From assembly GCA_015680685.1 (NCBI GenBank), contig MNCI01029529.1, forward strand, positions 1-49,769: a stretch of 49,769 nt of DNA, written 5' to 3'. Each line of letters starts with the position of its first letter. The first letter of the stretch is position 1. The position numbers and the translations under genes were made by a program. The notes under the pieces were generated by a model. The model made no database searches. It was not told where the DNA came from and saw only the letters and a list, made by a program, of their open reading frames with translations. This DNA is from Gnetum montanum (Eukaryota; Streptophyta; Gnetopsida; Gnetales; Gnetaceae). Below, in pieces: positions 22,261-34,185 of the stretch.

Positions 22261-24600
22261 GTAATAACTAATACCTCAACGAATGGGCAACCACACTCAA
22301 TTTTTCAGATCTCCTCCTTTCAACTTAGTCATGGGGGAGATGGCCATCTGTGCTAATCATACATGTGGCTTAGTTTCTTTTATTTTTTGTTTTACACAGT
22401 TTTTTCTTTATAGTTGTTTATTTTACACCTTTTTTATTTTCAAATTTTCACACCATTTTTTATTTTACACAATCATTAGTATGTTTGAATCTTTCTTAAA
22501 TATTTTACACTTTCTTATATATTTTACTTTGTTTTGTTTAAGTGTGATTTTCAAATTTTTTTCTAATAAACATGCTTTGTGCTAATAGGACATAATGATG
22601 ATGTAGCTTTTACTAATGGTAGTTTATGCTTAATGTTTTATTTGTTAATATTTGGTTTCTATTTTTGAATTTTTGTACCAATGGCTAAGTCATGGTTTCT
22701 TTTTCATGAAACAGGCAATGAGTCCACGACATCCACCCATTCACAAACTCTATGATTTTCCTTGTTTTGGAAATTTAAGGTTCCTTTCATTAAACAAAAT
22801 TTTAATAAATTGGTGACCTTAGTAGTTTTCGAAATCAGGAAGGATTCAAAGGTTTGCACAGGGTGTGACTTTAAGTGACTCAATACTTCTTGTACTCTTC
22901 TACTTACTTGGGTGCTTGAGTATTTTTATAGACTTTTTATCATTCCATGTCGACCAATAATAGGAAGTCAAATAAAGTCTTTGCATGGTTTAGTTCCTAT
23001 CCAAAAAGAGAAATAAACAAAACAAAAATAAAATATATATAAAAAAACATGATGGGAATTCAAAGCACATCCCTTAGACAAAAAATGGGCTACAAACACT
23101 AGTTATGGGACTAGAAAGAAATGTTACCCATGCCTGAAGGTCCCCTCTAACTACGGCCCTCTCTCACTTCTTACTTTTTTTTTCTTCTCTTTATGGAATG
23201 GTGGTTGTTCTATGGGTACACTCTTGTATCTTGAGGAGGTAGATCAATCTTGGAGTATGATGCGAAGTCACTAAAAGAGATTGGTTTTGGTCTGGACTAA
23301 GGATGGATCTTCTCAGGTCATTTTTAAACACAAAACTCCACAAGGAACTTCTTATGACCTCAATTTGGAATTTCATTCCACCTTCTCCATTATCTATCTC
23401 TGCTAACTATACTTCACCTTACTATTGATGTCCATGTTCTTGATATAGTGTCTTAGTCTAACATACTTGAATTCTAAGGTAGAATCTTCTGGGTTTTGGT
23501 CCTTAACTCCTTCAACCATTAATCACCTATGGGGCCCACAAACTCCTTAGGTTGAGGTTCTGCAAAGAAAAACAAGGCATATGCCTACTATGGGGAGTAT
23601 CCATTTGCATATCTCTTGGTTGGGTTCATTAAGTACCTTATTGTTAAGTATTCTTGTAATCAAAATCTTTTGTACATCCATCTTTTGCATCAAATCATGT
23701 GCTCCTTTACATATTTTATTCAATAAATACATTTTCCATCAAAATTTTGAATTTTTAAGCTTTCAAAGATCCTCTTTAATGATTTCATCATATTCTTAGC
23801 TTTTCTAGGATTTCATGGACCCCAAATTCATTGAAAAATTCATTGTATTTTTTAAGATATTCAAATTTCTCTATCGGCTATATATATAGGGCACCATCGA
23901 TATAGTAAAAAAATTCCATATATATGCATGATGCCACTTGGAAATTTTTACATTTTCTCACAAACACCAAGGGAGTTTTTTCAAATTTTCAAAGCCTAAA
24001 TCCTTCTAGAGCTGATAACTTCCTAACTGTTTATCCAAATCCCTTTGTTCTTCGACCCTACAACTATCAGAGGTAAGCTCTTTGTCATGGGGGCCACAAA
24101 TGCGTCATTTTTGATGAATTTTTTTTGCTATTTTTCTAACTCCCACAAAGGTTTAACTAAGAAATCAACTATTAAACACTAAATTACAAGAGTTAAACCT
24201 TTCCAAGAAGCTCCAGTGACATTTATAATAAATAATGAATAAAATAATCAATTTTCCATGGTCCAACCTTAACCAAAGTATAACCAACTAATGAGAGAAG
24301 GTATTCAAAAATTTAAAGTTACAACCATAGATGGCATTGTAAGGAAAGAACATGCAAGAAGAAAGATTGTCTCAACCAAGGGAGAAATGACCTAGACTAA
24401 GAAGGGGCCAAGAATATGCCCATAAAGAACCACCTGCAACCCATGCCATAGGTCCTCTTAGGGAAGACACCAATGTTGAATCTATTTGATAGATTCTAGA
24501 ACTAACACCAACAACAGAACACTCCCACCAAGATGATGGACCAGCTCAATAAGAAAATCTTGAAGTGATCTTGATAGAAGCTTGCTTGAATTAGATCAGA
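22261..24600 (+). other. Post-pol non-coding tail of element C
   Basis: It starts with a purine run (CATGGGGGAGATGGCC near 22331) and a T-rich stretch (22370-22700), then the tail motif GTCCACGACATCCACCCATTC (22720-22741) and the block TGTTACCCATGCCTGAAGG (23120-23140). These occur in the same order in A, and partly in B and D. Hydrophobic ORFs here (22283-22585, 23581-23799) come from T-rich sequence and show no protein-like conservation. From about 24380 (AAGAATATGCCCATAAAGAACC) the sequence matches element A near 29610. Confidence 0.7.
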
Positions 24601-26030
24601 TCGAGGGAGGTCTAGAAAATAGTGCTCAAAGAGTTAAACTTTGGCCCTTTCTTGGAGCAAGCACCAAGAGAAGTTTAGGACCAACTAAAGGCCTCTCCCC
24701 TATGGTCAATCATCACTTTCACTAGGGAGTGGTACATGGGAGAGACATTCCTATTCTAAAACAACAAGTAGGTCCATTCAATGATCAAAATCAAGGACAC
24801 CTTAGTGTCCTACTCAATGCAGGTTGTTGCTAAAGTGCTTGAGTTGCTAGAAATAGATGCAAGTCTTGTTGAGATTTCAATGTAGGTGGACCCCAACATT
24901 AATAAAGAATGGATGTGATAGTTCTATGGCATCAACCTCAAGGATTTTGGTGCACTCACACCGGTAGAAAGGATTTACTACAAGATTGCATCCTTCCACC
25001 TCAATCCCACAGTGAGGCTAAGCAAAATCATTACCTTTTCTACTCGAGCACGCACTACTCTGAGTGGGAGATTCCATGTCAACCTTCCATAGCTAATCTA
25101 TCTAAAGAAGGAAAAGTGGTTTAAAGAAAATGAATGTGAAAGGAAGGCACTCCCCTTCCCATGCCTAATCAAAGAAATTATATTAGAGTGGAGGAATAGT
25201 CCATTACATAAATGATGCTATCAAGCATGCTCCGACCACTAATTAGGTGGAGATGATGAAAGAGAATACGCTTGAAACTACCATTCAAGAAGAAGAGGAA
25301 TAACCACCACCTCCACTTGCCATTCAAACAATTGTGTTGGACATCACTACAATAGCCCAATGGTTGCACGAATACCAAGAATGACTCTTGAGTGAACAAG
25401 AGTAATGAGTAGGCACGAGTGGTGGGGACCCATCCATGTATAGACCAATAATGAGTTACCTAAATAAGGTGGCCTAAATAATAAGCCTAATGGATAGATT
25501 TGGATCTATTTTCTTAATCTAAAGAATGTAGTTTCCCACAAAAGCTTGGTTGAGATTGTGGTTAGAATTAGAGAAGTAGGTGGCCAGCTTGTACTTGTTA
25601 TATGACATCGAGTTCAAGCATCACAAAGATACTAAGAAAAGGCTTGCCATGGAAAACATTGAACTTAAAGTTTTCAAGGGCAAATACACTGATCAAAGAT
25701 CTACCATTGAGAGCTTGGCCAAAAGGATGAATGACCATTGTAAATAGTTTGCTGCCTAGTTTTTCAACTCAAAGGAGATGTTTCCAGTAATGCCCTATTC
25801 GTGGGATATCCTCATTCTAGCCCACATTGATGATGCTGCATGGATTGTGAATGATCCCCAAAGTAAGGAGGAGAAGATGAAAGCATTACTGAATTCCTTT
25901 TACCTTCCACTAGAGGTTGTAGTTGTAGCAGGTCAGCCATGGCCACCTCAACTATTGCATGTGCCCAAAGCTAGCGAAGGTCTTTTAGAACCTTAAGAGC
26001 TTCCACCACCTAGGATTGTCTAATCTTCTC
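24601..26030 (+). pseudogene. Extra ORF of element C between integrase and 3' LTR
   Basis: A sense-strand reading frame with relatively few stops covers about 24607-25214 (LKELNFGPFLEQAPREV, ASPLWSIITFTREWYMGETF, then FYGINLKDFGALTPVERIYY, KIASFHLNPTVRLSKI and EKWFKENECERKALPFPCLI). A shifted frame continues (25230-25400: EEEE, PPPPLAIQTIVLDITTIAQW), and the remnant ends in RLAMENIELKVFKGKYTDQR and PVMPYSWDILILAHIDDAAW (25650-25996). Athila-type elements often carry an additional, so-called env-like ORF in this position. Here I see no signal peptide or membrane segment and cannot assign a function. Confidence 0.6.
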
Positions 26031-26494
26031 TATCACCTTTATGCCATTAGAGGATGTGCTATCCAATTTTGTGTAGTCATGTCATGGTGTGCAATTTTGT
26101 GTTATGAACATCACAATTTTTTGTAATGTGTGGTTTGTACACTTNNNNNNNNNNNNNNNNNNNNNNNNNNNNNNNNNNNNNNNNNNNNNNNNNNNNNNNN
26201 NNNNNNNNNNNNNNNNNNNNNNNNNNNNNNNNNNNNNNNNNNNNNNNNNNNNNNNNNNNNNNNNNNNNNNNNNNNNNNNNNNNNNNNNNNNNNNNNNNNN
26301 NNNNNNNNNNNNNNNNNNNNNNNNNNNNNNNNNNNNNNNNNNNNNNNNNNNNNNNNNNNNNNNNNNNNNNNNNNNNNNNNNNNNNNNNNNNNNNNNNNNN
26401 NNNNNNNNNNNNNNNNNNNNNNNNNNNNNNNNNNNNNNNNNNNNNNNNNNNNNNNNNNNNNNNNNNNNNNNNNNNNNNNNNNNNNNNNNNNNNN
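26031..26494. other. Short 3' region of element C and assembly gap (350 N, 26145-26494)
   Basis: About 110 bases of non-coding sequence after the extra ORF (including GTGTGCAATTTTGTG repeats near 26055-26105), then 350 N. The polypurine tract and the first part of the 3' LTR must lie in the gap. Confidence 0.9.
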
Positions 26495-27014
26495 AGGCAT
26501 ATGATTTTTATTATTTTATGTTTTCTATTCTTTGGTACTTAAAGAAAGATGAAATGATTTAATAACTAATCTAGTTTAACTACTTGACTAATCTCTAACT
26601 AGTCCTATCATAAGCATCTAACTAGTTTAACATTTTGTACACATCTTGAACCCATGTATCCACTACTAGGTTACTAAGTGCTACGCTACTAGGTGCACTA
26701 AACAATAAACCTGTTGAGATTACCAAGTGAATATGTGTTTATGCTTGAAGTGGTCATACTTATGTGTTTAATCTATTTAGCTTAAATAATTAACTAATCA
26801 CTTAAAGTCTAATTTTAGATTAATTTAGCTTAATTAATTACATATTTAATAAAAACAATGAATGCATAAATAAATCATTAATCTATNAGATAGAGTTTAC
26901 TTCCTAGATAACTAGTGTACTAAAATATATAGAGTTCACAGAATTCAACTAAATTGTGCGTGAACGCTTCGTGATTTGTATGGTTGAGTGTAGGGGTACC
27001 TTCACTGCTCATCA
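26495..27014 (+). repeat. 3' LTR of element C, partly inverted by the assembly
   Basis: 26888-27014 matches the end of the 5' LTR (15913-16037) in the plus direction and ends CTGCTCATCA followed by TTAGT. But 26495-26886 matches the 5' LTR only as its reverse complement: for example AATAGATTAATGATTTATTT at 15456 reappears reversed just before the N at 26887. The inverted piece is bounded by the 350-N gap on one side and a single N on the other. An inverted contig is the simplest explanation. Confidence 0.88.
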
Positions 27015-27586
27015 TTAGTAAATCTTAGCAAAAGTCTTGAAAACATCCTTTCTTTAGGATAGTTCCCACACTTGTAAATAAAACTTGTAGACCTATTAGC
27101 TCATTAGAACTAGCACAAGGCTAATCTAGTGCAACATCCTTCCTCACAAAAATAATGTCTCCTAATCCTATGCAAGAGCCAAAAACCATTACCACTTTGA
27201 CACAAAACATAAAAGGTGAACCTATGAATGTGGAGAGATAGAAAATTCCATGCACGACTAATACTAATAAAGGATGTAGTTGTGGGCTGAAAGCTCAAAA
27301 TATTAACATGATCCCTATACCAATCCACAACAAACTTAAGGAATAAGTATGTATGCAAAACCAAGCCTACATAATAGCCACTAAACCAAAAGACACGCAG
27401 TGTGTCAAAAATGATAATATAAAACCATTTAAAAGATGCATGAAAACAACAAATTTACTTTTTAGTTCTTGTCCTAAGAAAATAAATGAAATAGAGAACT
27501 TAGAGAAGAACATCTTACACTTTGACTATACACCAAAAGAAGATGTTAAACAAGAAGACATAAGAACTAAAATAGAAAATAAATAA
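27015..27586 (+). pseudogene. C-terminal coding remnant of element A after the C insertion
   Basis: The frame continues from gag across the TTAGT target site into a Lys/Thr/Ile-rich region with several stops. It includes NKGCSCGLKAQNINMI (about 27270-27317) and an open stretch from 27353 to 27586 (KRCMKTTNLLFSSCPKKINE). Element D has the equivalent EQCSCGLILQNANTI followed by the same kind of Lys/Glu-rich tail (33945-34186). In C the same point reads NKCNCMHK and leads on to RT. A therefore has this gag-linked tail but no pol. Function unknown. Confidence 0.65.
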
Positions 27587-29984
27587 AGAAACATGTTTGG
27601 ACCTCCTAAAAAAGAAATACCTTCAAGTCTAGTTGAAGATATGTCTCTAAATGATCAAAATGAGATTATCATCAATGTTAAATATGCTACTAAGTGAACA
27701 ATTAAATCATTAAAGATGATAAATGGAAAACTTATGGTGTATAACCATGGGAATGTGTGGTCCATTTTCCAAATGCTTACCCATGAGCTTAGTTGTGGGG
27801 GGGATGCCCCATCTTAAATCAAGAACTAATAAGTGCATTTTTTTACTTTTTTTTTACAATTTTTTTTATCATTTTCCTATTTCTTCAATAAAGTTTCAAT
27901 TCTTAATATGCCTTCTGTTTCTTGTTATGTTTCTTTTCTTTATAATTTTCTCTTTTTTTGAGTCATTTACTTTGTGTTTTATGGATGTCTACTATGTTTT
28001 GGTTAATAATATTGTTACTCATGATGCAGAAGTTGACACCATGTGTTGGATCCTTTTCCTATGCTATCAAGATGATTTGGTAAATAATTGTGTAATGTAG
28101 TGAGACCATATCTTCTATCCCTCTGGTTTCTCCAAATAAAAGGTATTTATCAAGAAAGTAATATGGTTCTTCTTACATGAAACTAAAATTAACTATTGAT
28201 CATTGTGCCTTGAAGAAAGAGGGAAAGATCAAGTAGGAATGACAAAGGGTGTGACCTCAATGGGATTTGTTGGGTTCTCTTCGTGACTTCCTTATTGGGG
28301 TCTATGAATCCTCATGGAATGTATCATCACTCCTACTTGTCGACCAAAAAATAAGAAGCATGTATTTGCATGGTGTGGCTCCCATGAAGAAAAAGAGAAA
28401 GAAGAAGAACAAAGAACAAAAAATAAACAAGAAAAAAAGACAAAAAGAGTAGAGAGCAAAAAAAAAACAAACAATGGAAATTCAAAGCACACTCCTTAGA
28501 CATAATAATGGGCTACAAGCATGAGTTATGGGGCTCAAAAGACATGTTACCCATGCCTAAAGGCACCCTTCTATCTAAGGCACATTCCTCCTTCCTTCTT
28601 TCATTTTCTTTTCTTTTTGAAGTGATGTTCATTCTCTATGGTTGTTATAGACTCATGATGGTAGGAAAGAAGGAACACATTAATGTGAGGTCATTTTTAA
28701 TGGTATGGACTTGATCTAAAACTTAGACGGATAGGTATGATGGTCATCTTAATCACAATTGACACAAGAACCTATTATGGACTTGGTTAAGTACCTTACA
28801 TCTCAATCTTTGCAATTCCTTCTCATCCCTTTATTCACCTCACTGTTACATGCAATTATGGACCTACTAGTTTTGTATAGTATAATGTAGAATCGTAACC
28901 AAGGTAGTTGTATGTTGTTTGAAACAAAAGCATGATCTACATTTAACTTCTAAGATTCCCACGAACAGCTATAGAAGTGGTTATGCAAGGGCATTATGGC
29001 AAGAACCTACTTTGGGAAGGATCCATTTGCATAACTTTTGTTAATCATGGCTCTAAACCAAACCTCACATCTTCAAGAACTTCATTAATTACTTCTTTGA
29101 ATTTATGCATGATTTTGCAATTAACTTCTCATCAATTTTGAGTTATCTTTAATGATTTTATATTAAAATTTTCTGTATATTTAAAATTTCTTGACCATCT
29201 TGTGAACCAAATCTTTGGTTTTAATTATTCAAAAACTTGTATGCTTCCAAAGCTAAGCTCATTTATCCAAAGGGGGTGGGGGGAGGGGTTGTTAAGGATG
29301 TAATTTTTGAAATTTTCCCAACACCCCATTTTTGAACATTATGGTAACTAATAGTAAAAATAATCAAAATAACATGAACAACTTGATGATTTTAGTTATC
29401 TTAGAGCCTTAGGAAGCATTATTATGAAATCATCTTAAGCCTAAATGCTAAATTGTTTTCGAATTTTGAGCTAACCAAGGTTCCAAAAAGGGTTAATTAT
29501 TAAGGAAAATTACCAAAAATAATGTTAATTCTTTGGTGATTGCAAGTGATGCTAAAAGGAAAGCCTAAGATTGAAGGTCTTTTGCAAGACAAGGAAGAGA
29601 GGCCAAGAGAAGGATAGATGAGAATATGCCCATGGAAAACTAGTAGAATATACAATGATTAAAGCTCCAACATCACATGTTTGCTAAAACCATGGAACAA
29701 TGAGGAGAAATTTTGGTCCATTCTTCAAGAATTTTTTGCAGAAAAGAGAAGCATCAACAACAATCAAGGTTAAAAATTTTGCCACGACTAGCAACAATAA
29801 GAAGATTCATCTTCAGTGGATTTTTGAAGATCTCTATAATTTTGTAAAATTTAGTATTTATCCAGTCTCTTTATCATGTTGTAATACATCCACTCAAATA
29901 AAATTATGTAAAGAGGCATTCCAATTTTATAATAGTTGCCAATTGATAAATCCAAATTTTTATGATGTTATGATATTGTAGTAA
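27587..29984 (+). other. 3' non-coding tail of element A
   Basis: The landmarks shared with C and D follow in order: the G-run GTGGGGGGGATGCCCC near 27796, a T-rich stretch, GTGAGACCATATCTTC (28100), AAATTCAAAGCACACTCC (28480), TGTTACCCATGCCTAAAGG (28545) and AGAATATGCCCATGG (29620). No ORF here has protein-like character; the Lys/Glu-rich ORFs at 28267-28499 come from an A-rich purine tract. The element is broken off at 29984 by the D LTR. Confidence 0.7.
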
Positions 29985-30822
29985 TGATGTTGTTGATATG
30001 ATATCACTTCTTATGCTCCATCAACATTGATATGATGTCTCAGGATGTGTGCACCCCTATAAATACTACATGTGGGTGCATGTTCCAACAAGTTTTGATT
30101 TTTATTATAATAGAACTCTTGTAGTTTTATTTCTTGAACTTAGACTTAGCGATAGGAAAGTGAATGGCTATAGTGTGATGTGTCATAGTTGAACGTTGTC
30201 TTTATTCAAGAAAGTTGTACTTGGGCACAAGTTGTGATGGCAATAAGGATTGAAACTATTTTCCATAATTACAACATTCCCTTAGTTTCTTTTATTTACT
30301 TAGCATAATGTTTACTATTTTACTAGCATAATACTTTACTTTTCCAAGTACTTTATTTTTACTTGTTAATAGCAAGCGAAATGGATATGATTGATTTCAA
30401 GCATTAAGTGTGATTGTTTGGTAATCCTAGTAGTATTATCACTTGGTTTTCCCATTAGCGTAATACTTGGTAATCCTAGTAATAATTACATGAGTCCAAA
30501 ATGTGTTCAGTGAATCACGAATGGTTATCCATCATAATAGACTAAAATAGATTCATGCTTTCTTAGTTAGTTAGACTTAGATATTTTTCAATCATGACTA
30601 TGATTAGGAGCGATAAGAGCCAAACAATATCACTTATCATATGCCTCACTATGAGCTAAACCATATACTTAGACTTCACTATCTTGGAGTGGGAAGACAA
30701 TGATCATGAACTTAACTCAATCACTAGCATATCAACATTGTCCATCCACGGATTACAATCGGGTCATGTGTGAACACTCGTGACTTGTATGGTTGGATGT
30801 GGGATTGCTCCACCACTCATCG
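29985..30822 (+). repeat. 5' LTR of element D
   Basis: It begins TGATGTTGTTGATATG and ends CACCACTCATCG at 30822 (CA mutated to CG, as in C). The TATA box CCTATAAATACTA is at about 30056-30068. Three ACTTGGTAATCCTAGTA-type repeats lie at 30418-30492. Length 838. The primer site follows at once. Confidence 0.88.
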
Positions 30823-30967
30823 TTAATGCCATTATTGGGGATGTGTTAATGTATGCTAAGTAATTGATTTCACAAACTTCACTGTAGCAAGAAACAAAAA
30901 GTTAATCTTTCTAATCTTTAAATAATTCTAACAAAAAAACATACTTAACAAGCGTCATAGTTACAAC
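30823..30967 (+). promoter_or_regulatory. Primer-binding site and leader of element D
   Basis: TTAATGCCATTATTGGGGAT at 30823-30842 fits the tRNA-Asp complement with only transition changes. The leader ends at the gag ATG (30968). Confidence 0.8.
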
Positions 30968-33530
30968 ATGGCTTCAATTAAAGATTAACCATCACCTGCC
31001 AAAGAGATGAAAAGAGAAAATGATAGAATAGATAACAACGGAGATTGGAGTATGCCAATGCAAACTAGAATTTCATACATTCATATTAATCACTACTATC
31101 CTAATTTTACCTTCATATTTTACTAAGACAGGCAGTGAAGGTGGAGAGACCAATAAGGTAATATTGTTTTACCTCTAGAGCAATCAACACCCATCATGCT
31201 TCAAATAGCTCTAAGGGGAATGAATCTAAGTAATGCACAAGAAGGATACCATGTGACCAAACACATGAAAAGACCCTACCAACCCATAGAAGAGCAAATT
31301 CATAGAGATGCTACAATGGAGATTAAACATGCCCATAATAAAGGAAAGTAGATCAACTCTCCTATTATCTTGGAAGATCTTGATGGTGATACATTCATAG
31401 TAGAAAAACTCCATAGGATCATGAAGTCAATTCTTAAATGTCCATTATTCATTTGGAAGAACCTGTCAAAGTGTAGTTACAATCAACTATAGCAGAGACA
31501 CTTAGAAGGGAAGCAACAGACTCTAAGTACAAGTATAACTCAAGGTTAAGAGCCTTTGTTGGATTACAAAGGGAAGAATACTAGACTCAAAGAAGGAGAA
31601 CTAGTTGACACCATTCTCCCACTACTTCACCTTCATCCTCATGATTTTCGGTGGATTCTCATTTAAGGGAACATAAGTATAGAGACCATGATAGGGAAAT
31701 GCATCGAACTCATGATCAAAATGACTATCGCCTAAGGCACAATGATGAGGAAGATGAAGAGCATGAGCCTAAAATAAATAGGGATAGGCATAAGAATAGA
31801 GAAAGGTATGAGCATCTAAGGGGGAACTACTACAATAGAGCAGATGAACCCTATGAACATGAAGAACCCCTATTAGCAACTTGAAGTATGATTAATATAA
31901 TAAGAGAATCTCTTTATATTTCAACTAAGCACATAAGAGATAATTGTATCAAGTAGCTATACATGAATAACATGCCTAGATTTGAGGGTGGAAACAATGT
32001 AGATCCATAACATCACCTTTAAGCATTCCATGATGCTTGCATCCTACAAAACTTAGAGAGTGATTGGTAGAAATTGAAGTTATTCCTAAGAATACTCATT
32101 AAAGAGGTTGAAAGTTGGTATAGATCATTGGAATTGGAACTAATCAAGAGATGGAGTACCATGCTAGAACTTTTCAATGATAAATACTAAACCTATTCCC
32201 AGGTGTCAAATCATTGGAAACAAATCCAAGGATGGAAACAAGGGACCCATGAATCCCTTGATGTGGCAATGGATTGATACTATGCACTTCTGCATAGGTG
32301 CCTAGGCTACGAATTTTCCCAATGGGAACAACTCATGCACATTATCGATGGGCTCAAAAATAAGACTAGAGAGACCCTTGTGGTTTGTGCCCAAGGTAGA
32401 TTATCAAACATATATACTCATTAGATTTAAAGACTTATTGATCAAGTGGAAAAGTAAGAAGGAAAACTAAAGAAGAGAGAATCAGCATAAGAGTACAATA
32501 GAGATCCATCCATTCATAAAAGGGATGTAAGAATATGTGATTAACAAGAAGAGGAAACCTTGGACCAGGTGACTCAAAAGAAGATACCACCTATTTAGAA
32601 ATTTATTACTAATATAGTAGCTAAGGTAGAAAAGATGTGGAATTTGATAGATGAAAAATTTGCAATAGCTTTAAAGATTGTGGAGGAGTAAAGTAAGAAA
32701 GACTTCAATAAAGGCAAGAACAAAAAGAAGAAGAGAGACTTTGGATGCAAAGGAAAAGTGGCTTTAGTTGCTAAATGTTCAAAAATGACCTCTGAGGATG
32801 AGGAAGGATGTGCAGTGTGCCAATATGAACATCCTAAGGGATGTTGCCCTATGATGGTACATTTACAAGAAGTAGGGACATATGCACTTAATCCTAAGTT
32901 CATTAAGACACCAATGCCCAAATGGTTACCTTACCCTCAAGGTAACTACTGGCAAGCCTTCCAACCAATATATTACCCTAGTAGAGCCTATATGAAACCA
33001 CAGGAGTAGTACCACCAATAGTGGTAGCAGCCCCAATCATGGGTAGTGCCACCACCACAACAATAGTACCCATATAGGCAACTAGATCCTTATGGATACT
33101 GTGTTCAATGTCCAATTTCTCCAAATACCATACACCTACATCACCAAGGATAGACTCTAATCCATACATGCATCTATAAGTGGCTAGTTCACTAATTCAA
33201 CATCCAAATCCTTTATCACTATTGCCACCACTTGTAATGCAAGGGAAACTACCATCACAACCCTAGCAAAAAAGTGCAACTAGAGTGGTTAACATATAGG
33301 AGGAAGTAATCATGCATGAACCATGATCCAAGAAATGACCATTCTTTAGAACGAGTCTAGAAAGGGTTTGAAGGATGAGAAGCACATCTACTTTAGCTTC
33401 ATCCACATCCAACCAATTGAGAAATAAAGAGCTTCCATCATCATCTAATGTTAATATGATAACTATCATGCTAATAGAAATAGTATCAGGTTGGATAAAG
33501 TCAAGACCACTCTCAAAGAAATGAATTGAT
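30968..33530 (+). pseudogene. gag: gag of element D
   Basis: It starts MASIKD at 30968 and is soon stopped. A very His/Arg/Asp/Glu-rich charged segment (31651-31884, DRHKNRERYEHLRGNYYN) ends in the EPLLAT marker. The core follows with stops: RFEGGNNVDP, AFHDACILQNLESDW, IKEVESWYRSLELELIKRW, HESLDVAMD, then EQLMHIIDGLKNKTRETL. The knuckle CAVCQYEHPKGCCPMMVHLQ (32811-32870) keeps all four ligands of the CX2CX3HX4C pattern. The Tyr/Pro/Gln-rich tail (QLDPYGYCVQCPISPN near 33080) matches A and C. Confidence 0.85.
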
Positions 33531-34185
33531 TAGGAATTCCTTTGATTTATTTACAAGTAGCTAGAAATGTACCATGCAAGGCTCTACTAGACTCAGGTTC
33601 CAGAGTAAATATGATCTCTCAAGAAACATATAAGACACAGAACCTACCACCCTTAAAGAAGTGCAACATTAGGCTAGAGCTAGTAGATCATCTATCACCA
33701 TTTCTTTAGGACAGATAGAAGATGTCGTGACCACCATCAATGGATTTTCTTATCTAGTAAAGTTTTCTTATAATCAATGTGAAAAATGATGACACAGAGT
33801 TTTCAATCATTATGGGAAGAGCATGGCTTGGCACTATGGATGCTAAGTTAAGGACGAGAGATTTATCTATAGAAATCTCTAAGGAAGGCACACATAGAGT
33901 CATACATACATAGAGGATTCCATTCATTACTAATGATAAAGAACAATGTAGTTGTGGATTGATACTTCAGAATGCCAACACAATCATTACACTAGGGCAT
34001 AATAAATGTGAAAAAAAAGTGTGTGCACAAGAAGAATCATGTCCACTAAACCAAAAGACACAATGGCCAAAAATTGAGAACCTAAAATTAACTAAAATAT
34101 GCATGGAAATATCTGAACCACTCATTAATTTCCATCCTAAGAAAATGACCCCAACTAAGATCTTAGAAACAGAGATACTAAACTA
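33531..34185 (+). pseudogene. Protease-like region and CSCG tail domain of element D
   Basis: CKALLDSGSRVNMISQETYK (about 33573-33632) carries the retropepsin DSG active-site motif. FSIIMGRAWLGTMDAKLRTR (about 33807-33866) corresponds to the second retropepsin motif. Where C continues towards RT, D goes into EQCSCGLILQNANTI and a Lys/Glu/Cys-rich stretch (33959-34186, KKVCAQEESCPLNQ) that ends at a TAG, followed by the tail. The same tail domain ends element A. Confidence 0.7.

Larger units (their letters stand above)
15097..27014 (+). mobile_element. Element C: Athila-type Ty3/gypsy retrotransposon with full gag-pol order
   Basis: C is bounded by LTRs and by identical 5-bp target duplications TTAGT (15092-15096 and 27015-27019). 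The order LTR, tRNA-Asp-like primer site, gag, protease, reverse transcriptase, RNase H, integrase, tail, extra ORF, LTR is that of Ty3/gypsy elements. The reverse transcriptase entry motif QRRLNPKLK...EEIEQLLKVGFIYPITDSEW is characteristic of the Athila lineage. All genes are broken by many stops. It is the only copy in this family here that still shows pol, and so the likely type of autonomous partner for A, B and D. Its 3' LTR is misassembled (see 26495-27014). Confidence 0.9.
5917..29984 (+). mobile_element. Element A: outer, pol-less Athila-family LTR retrotransposon carrying nested insertions
   Basis: A consists of a 5' LTR (5917-6813), a split primer site, gag (7789-9539, resuming at 14831-15096), a C-terminal coding remnant (27015-27586) and a 3' tail to 29984, where element D interrupts it. 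Into it have landed a solo LTR (6822-7660), B (9540-14830) and C (15097-27014). Removing B and one GATAC copy restores the gag reading frame exactly, which proves that the blocks on either side belong to one element. No reverse transcriptase, RNase H or integrase sequence lies between gag and the tail, so A resembles non-autonomous gag-only elements. Its 3' LTR is not in the window. Confidence 0.8.

Noticed and set aside
22283-22585. Phe/Leu-rich ORF that looks like membrane helices after integrase of C
   Set aside because: It comes from a T-rich non-coding tract. Equivalent T-rich tracts in A (27723-28100) and D (34472-34660) give different hydrophobic nonsense in other frames.
26089-26562. 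Several ORFs of 124-157 codons spanning the second gap
   Set aside because: They are artefacts of translating 350 N bases.
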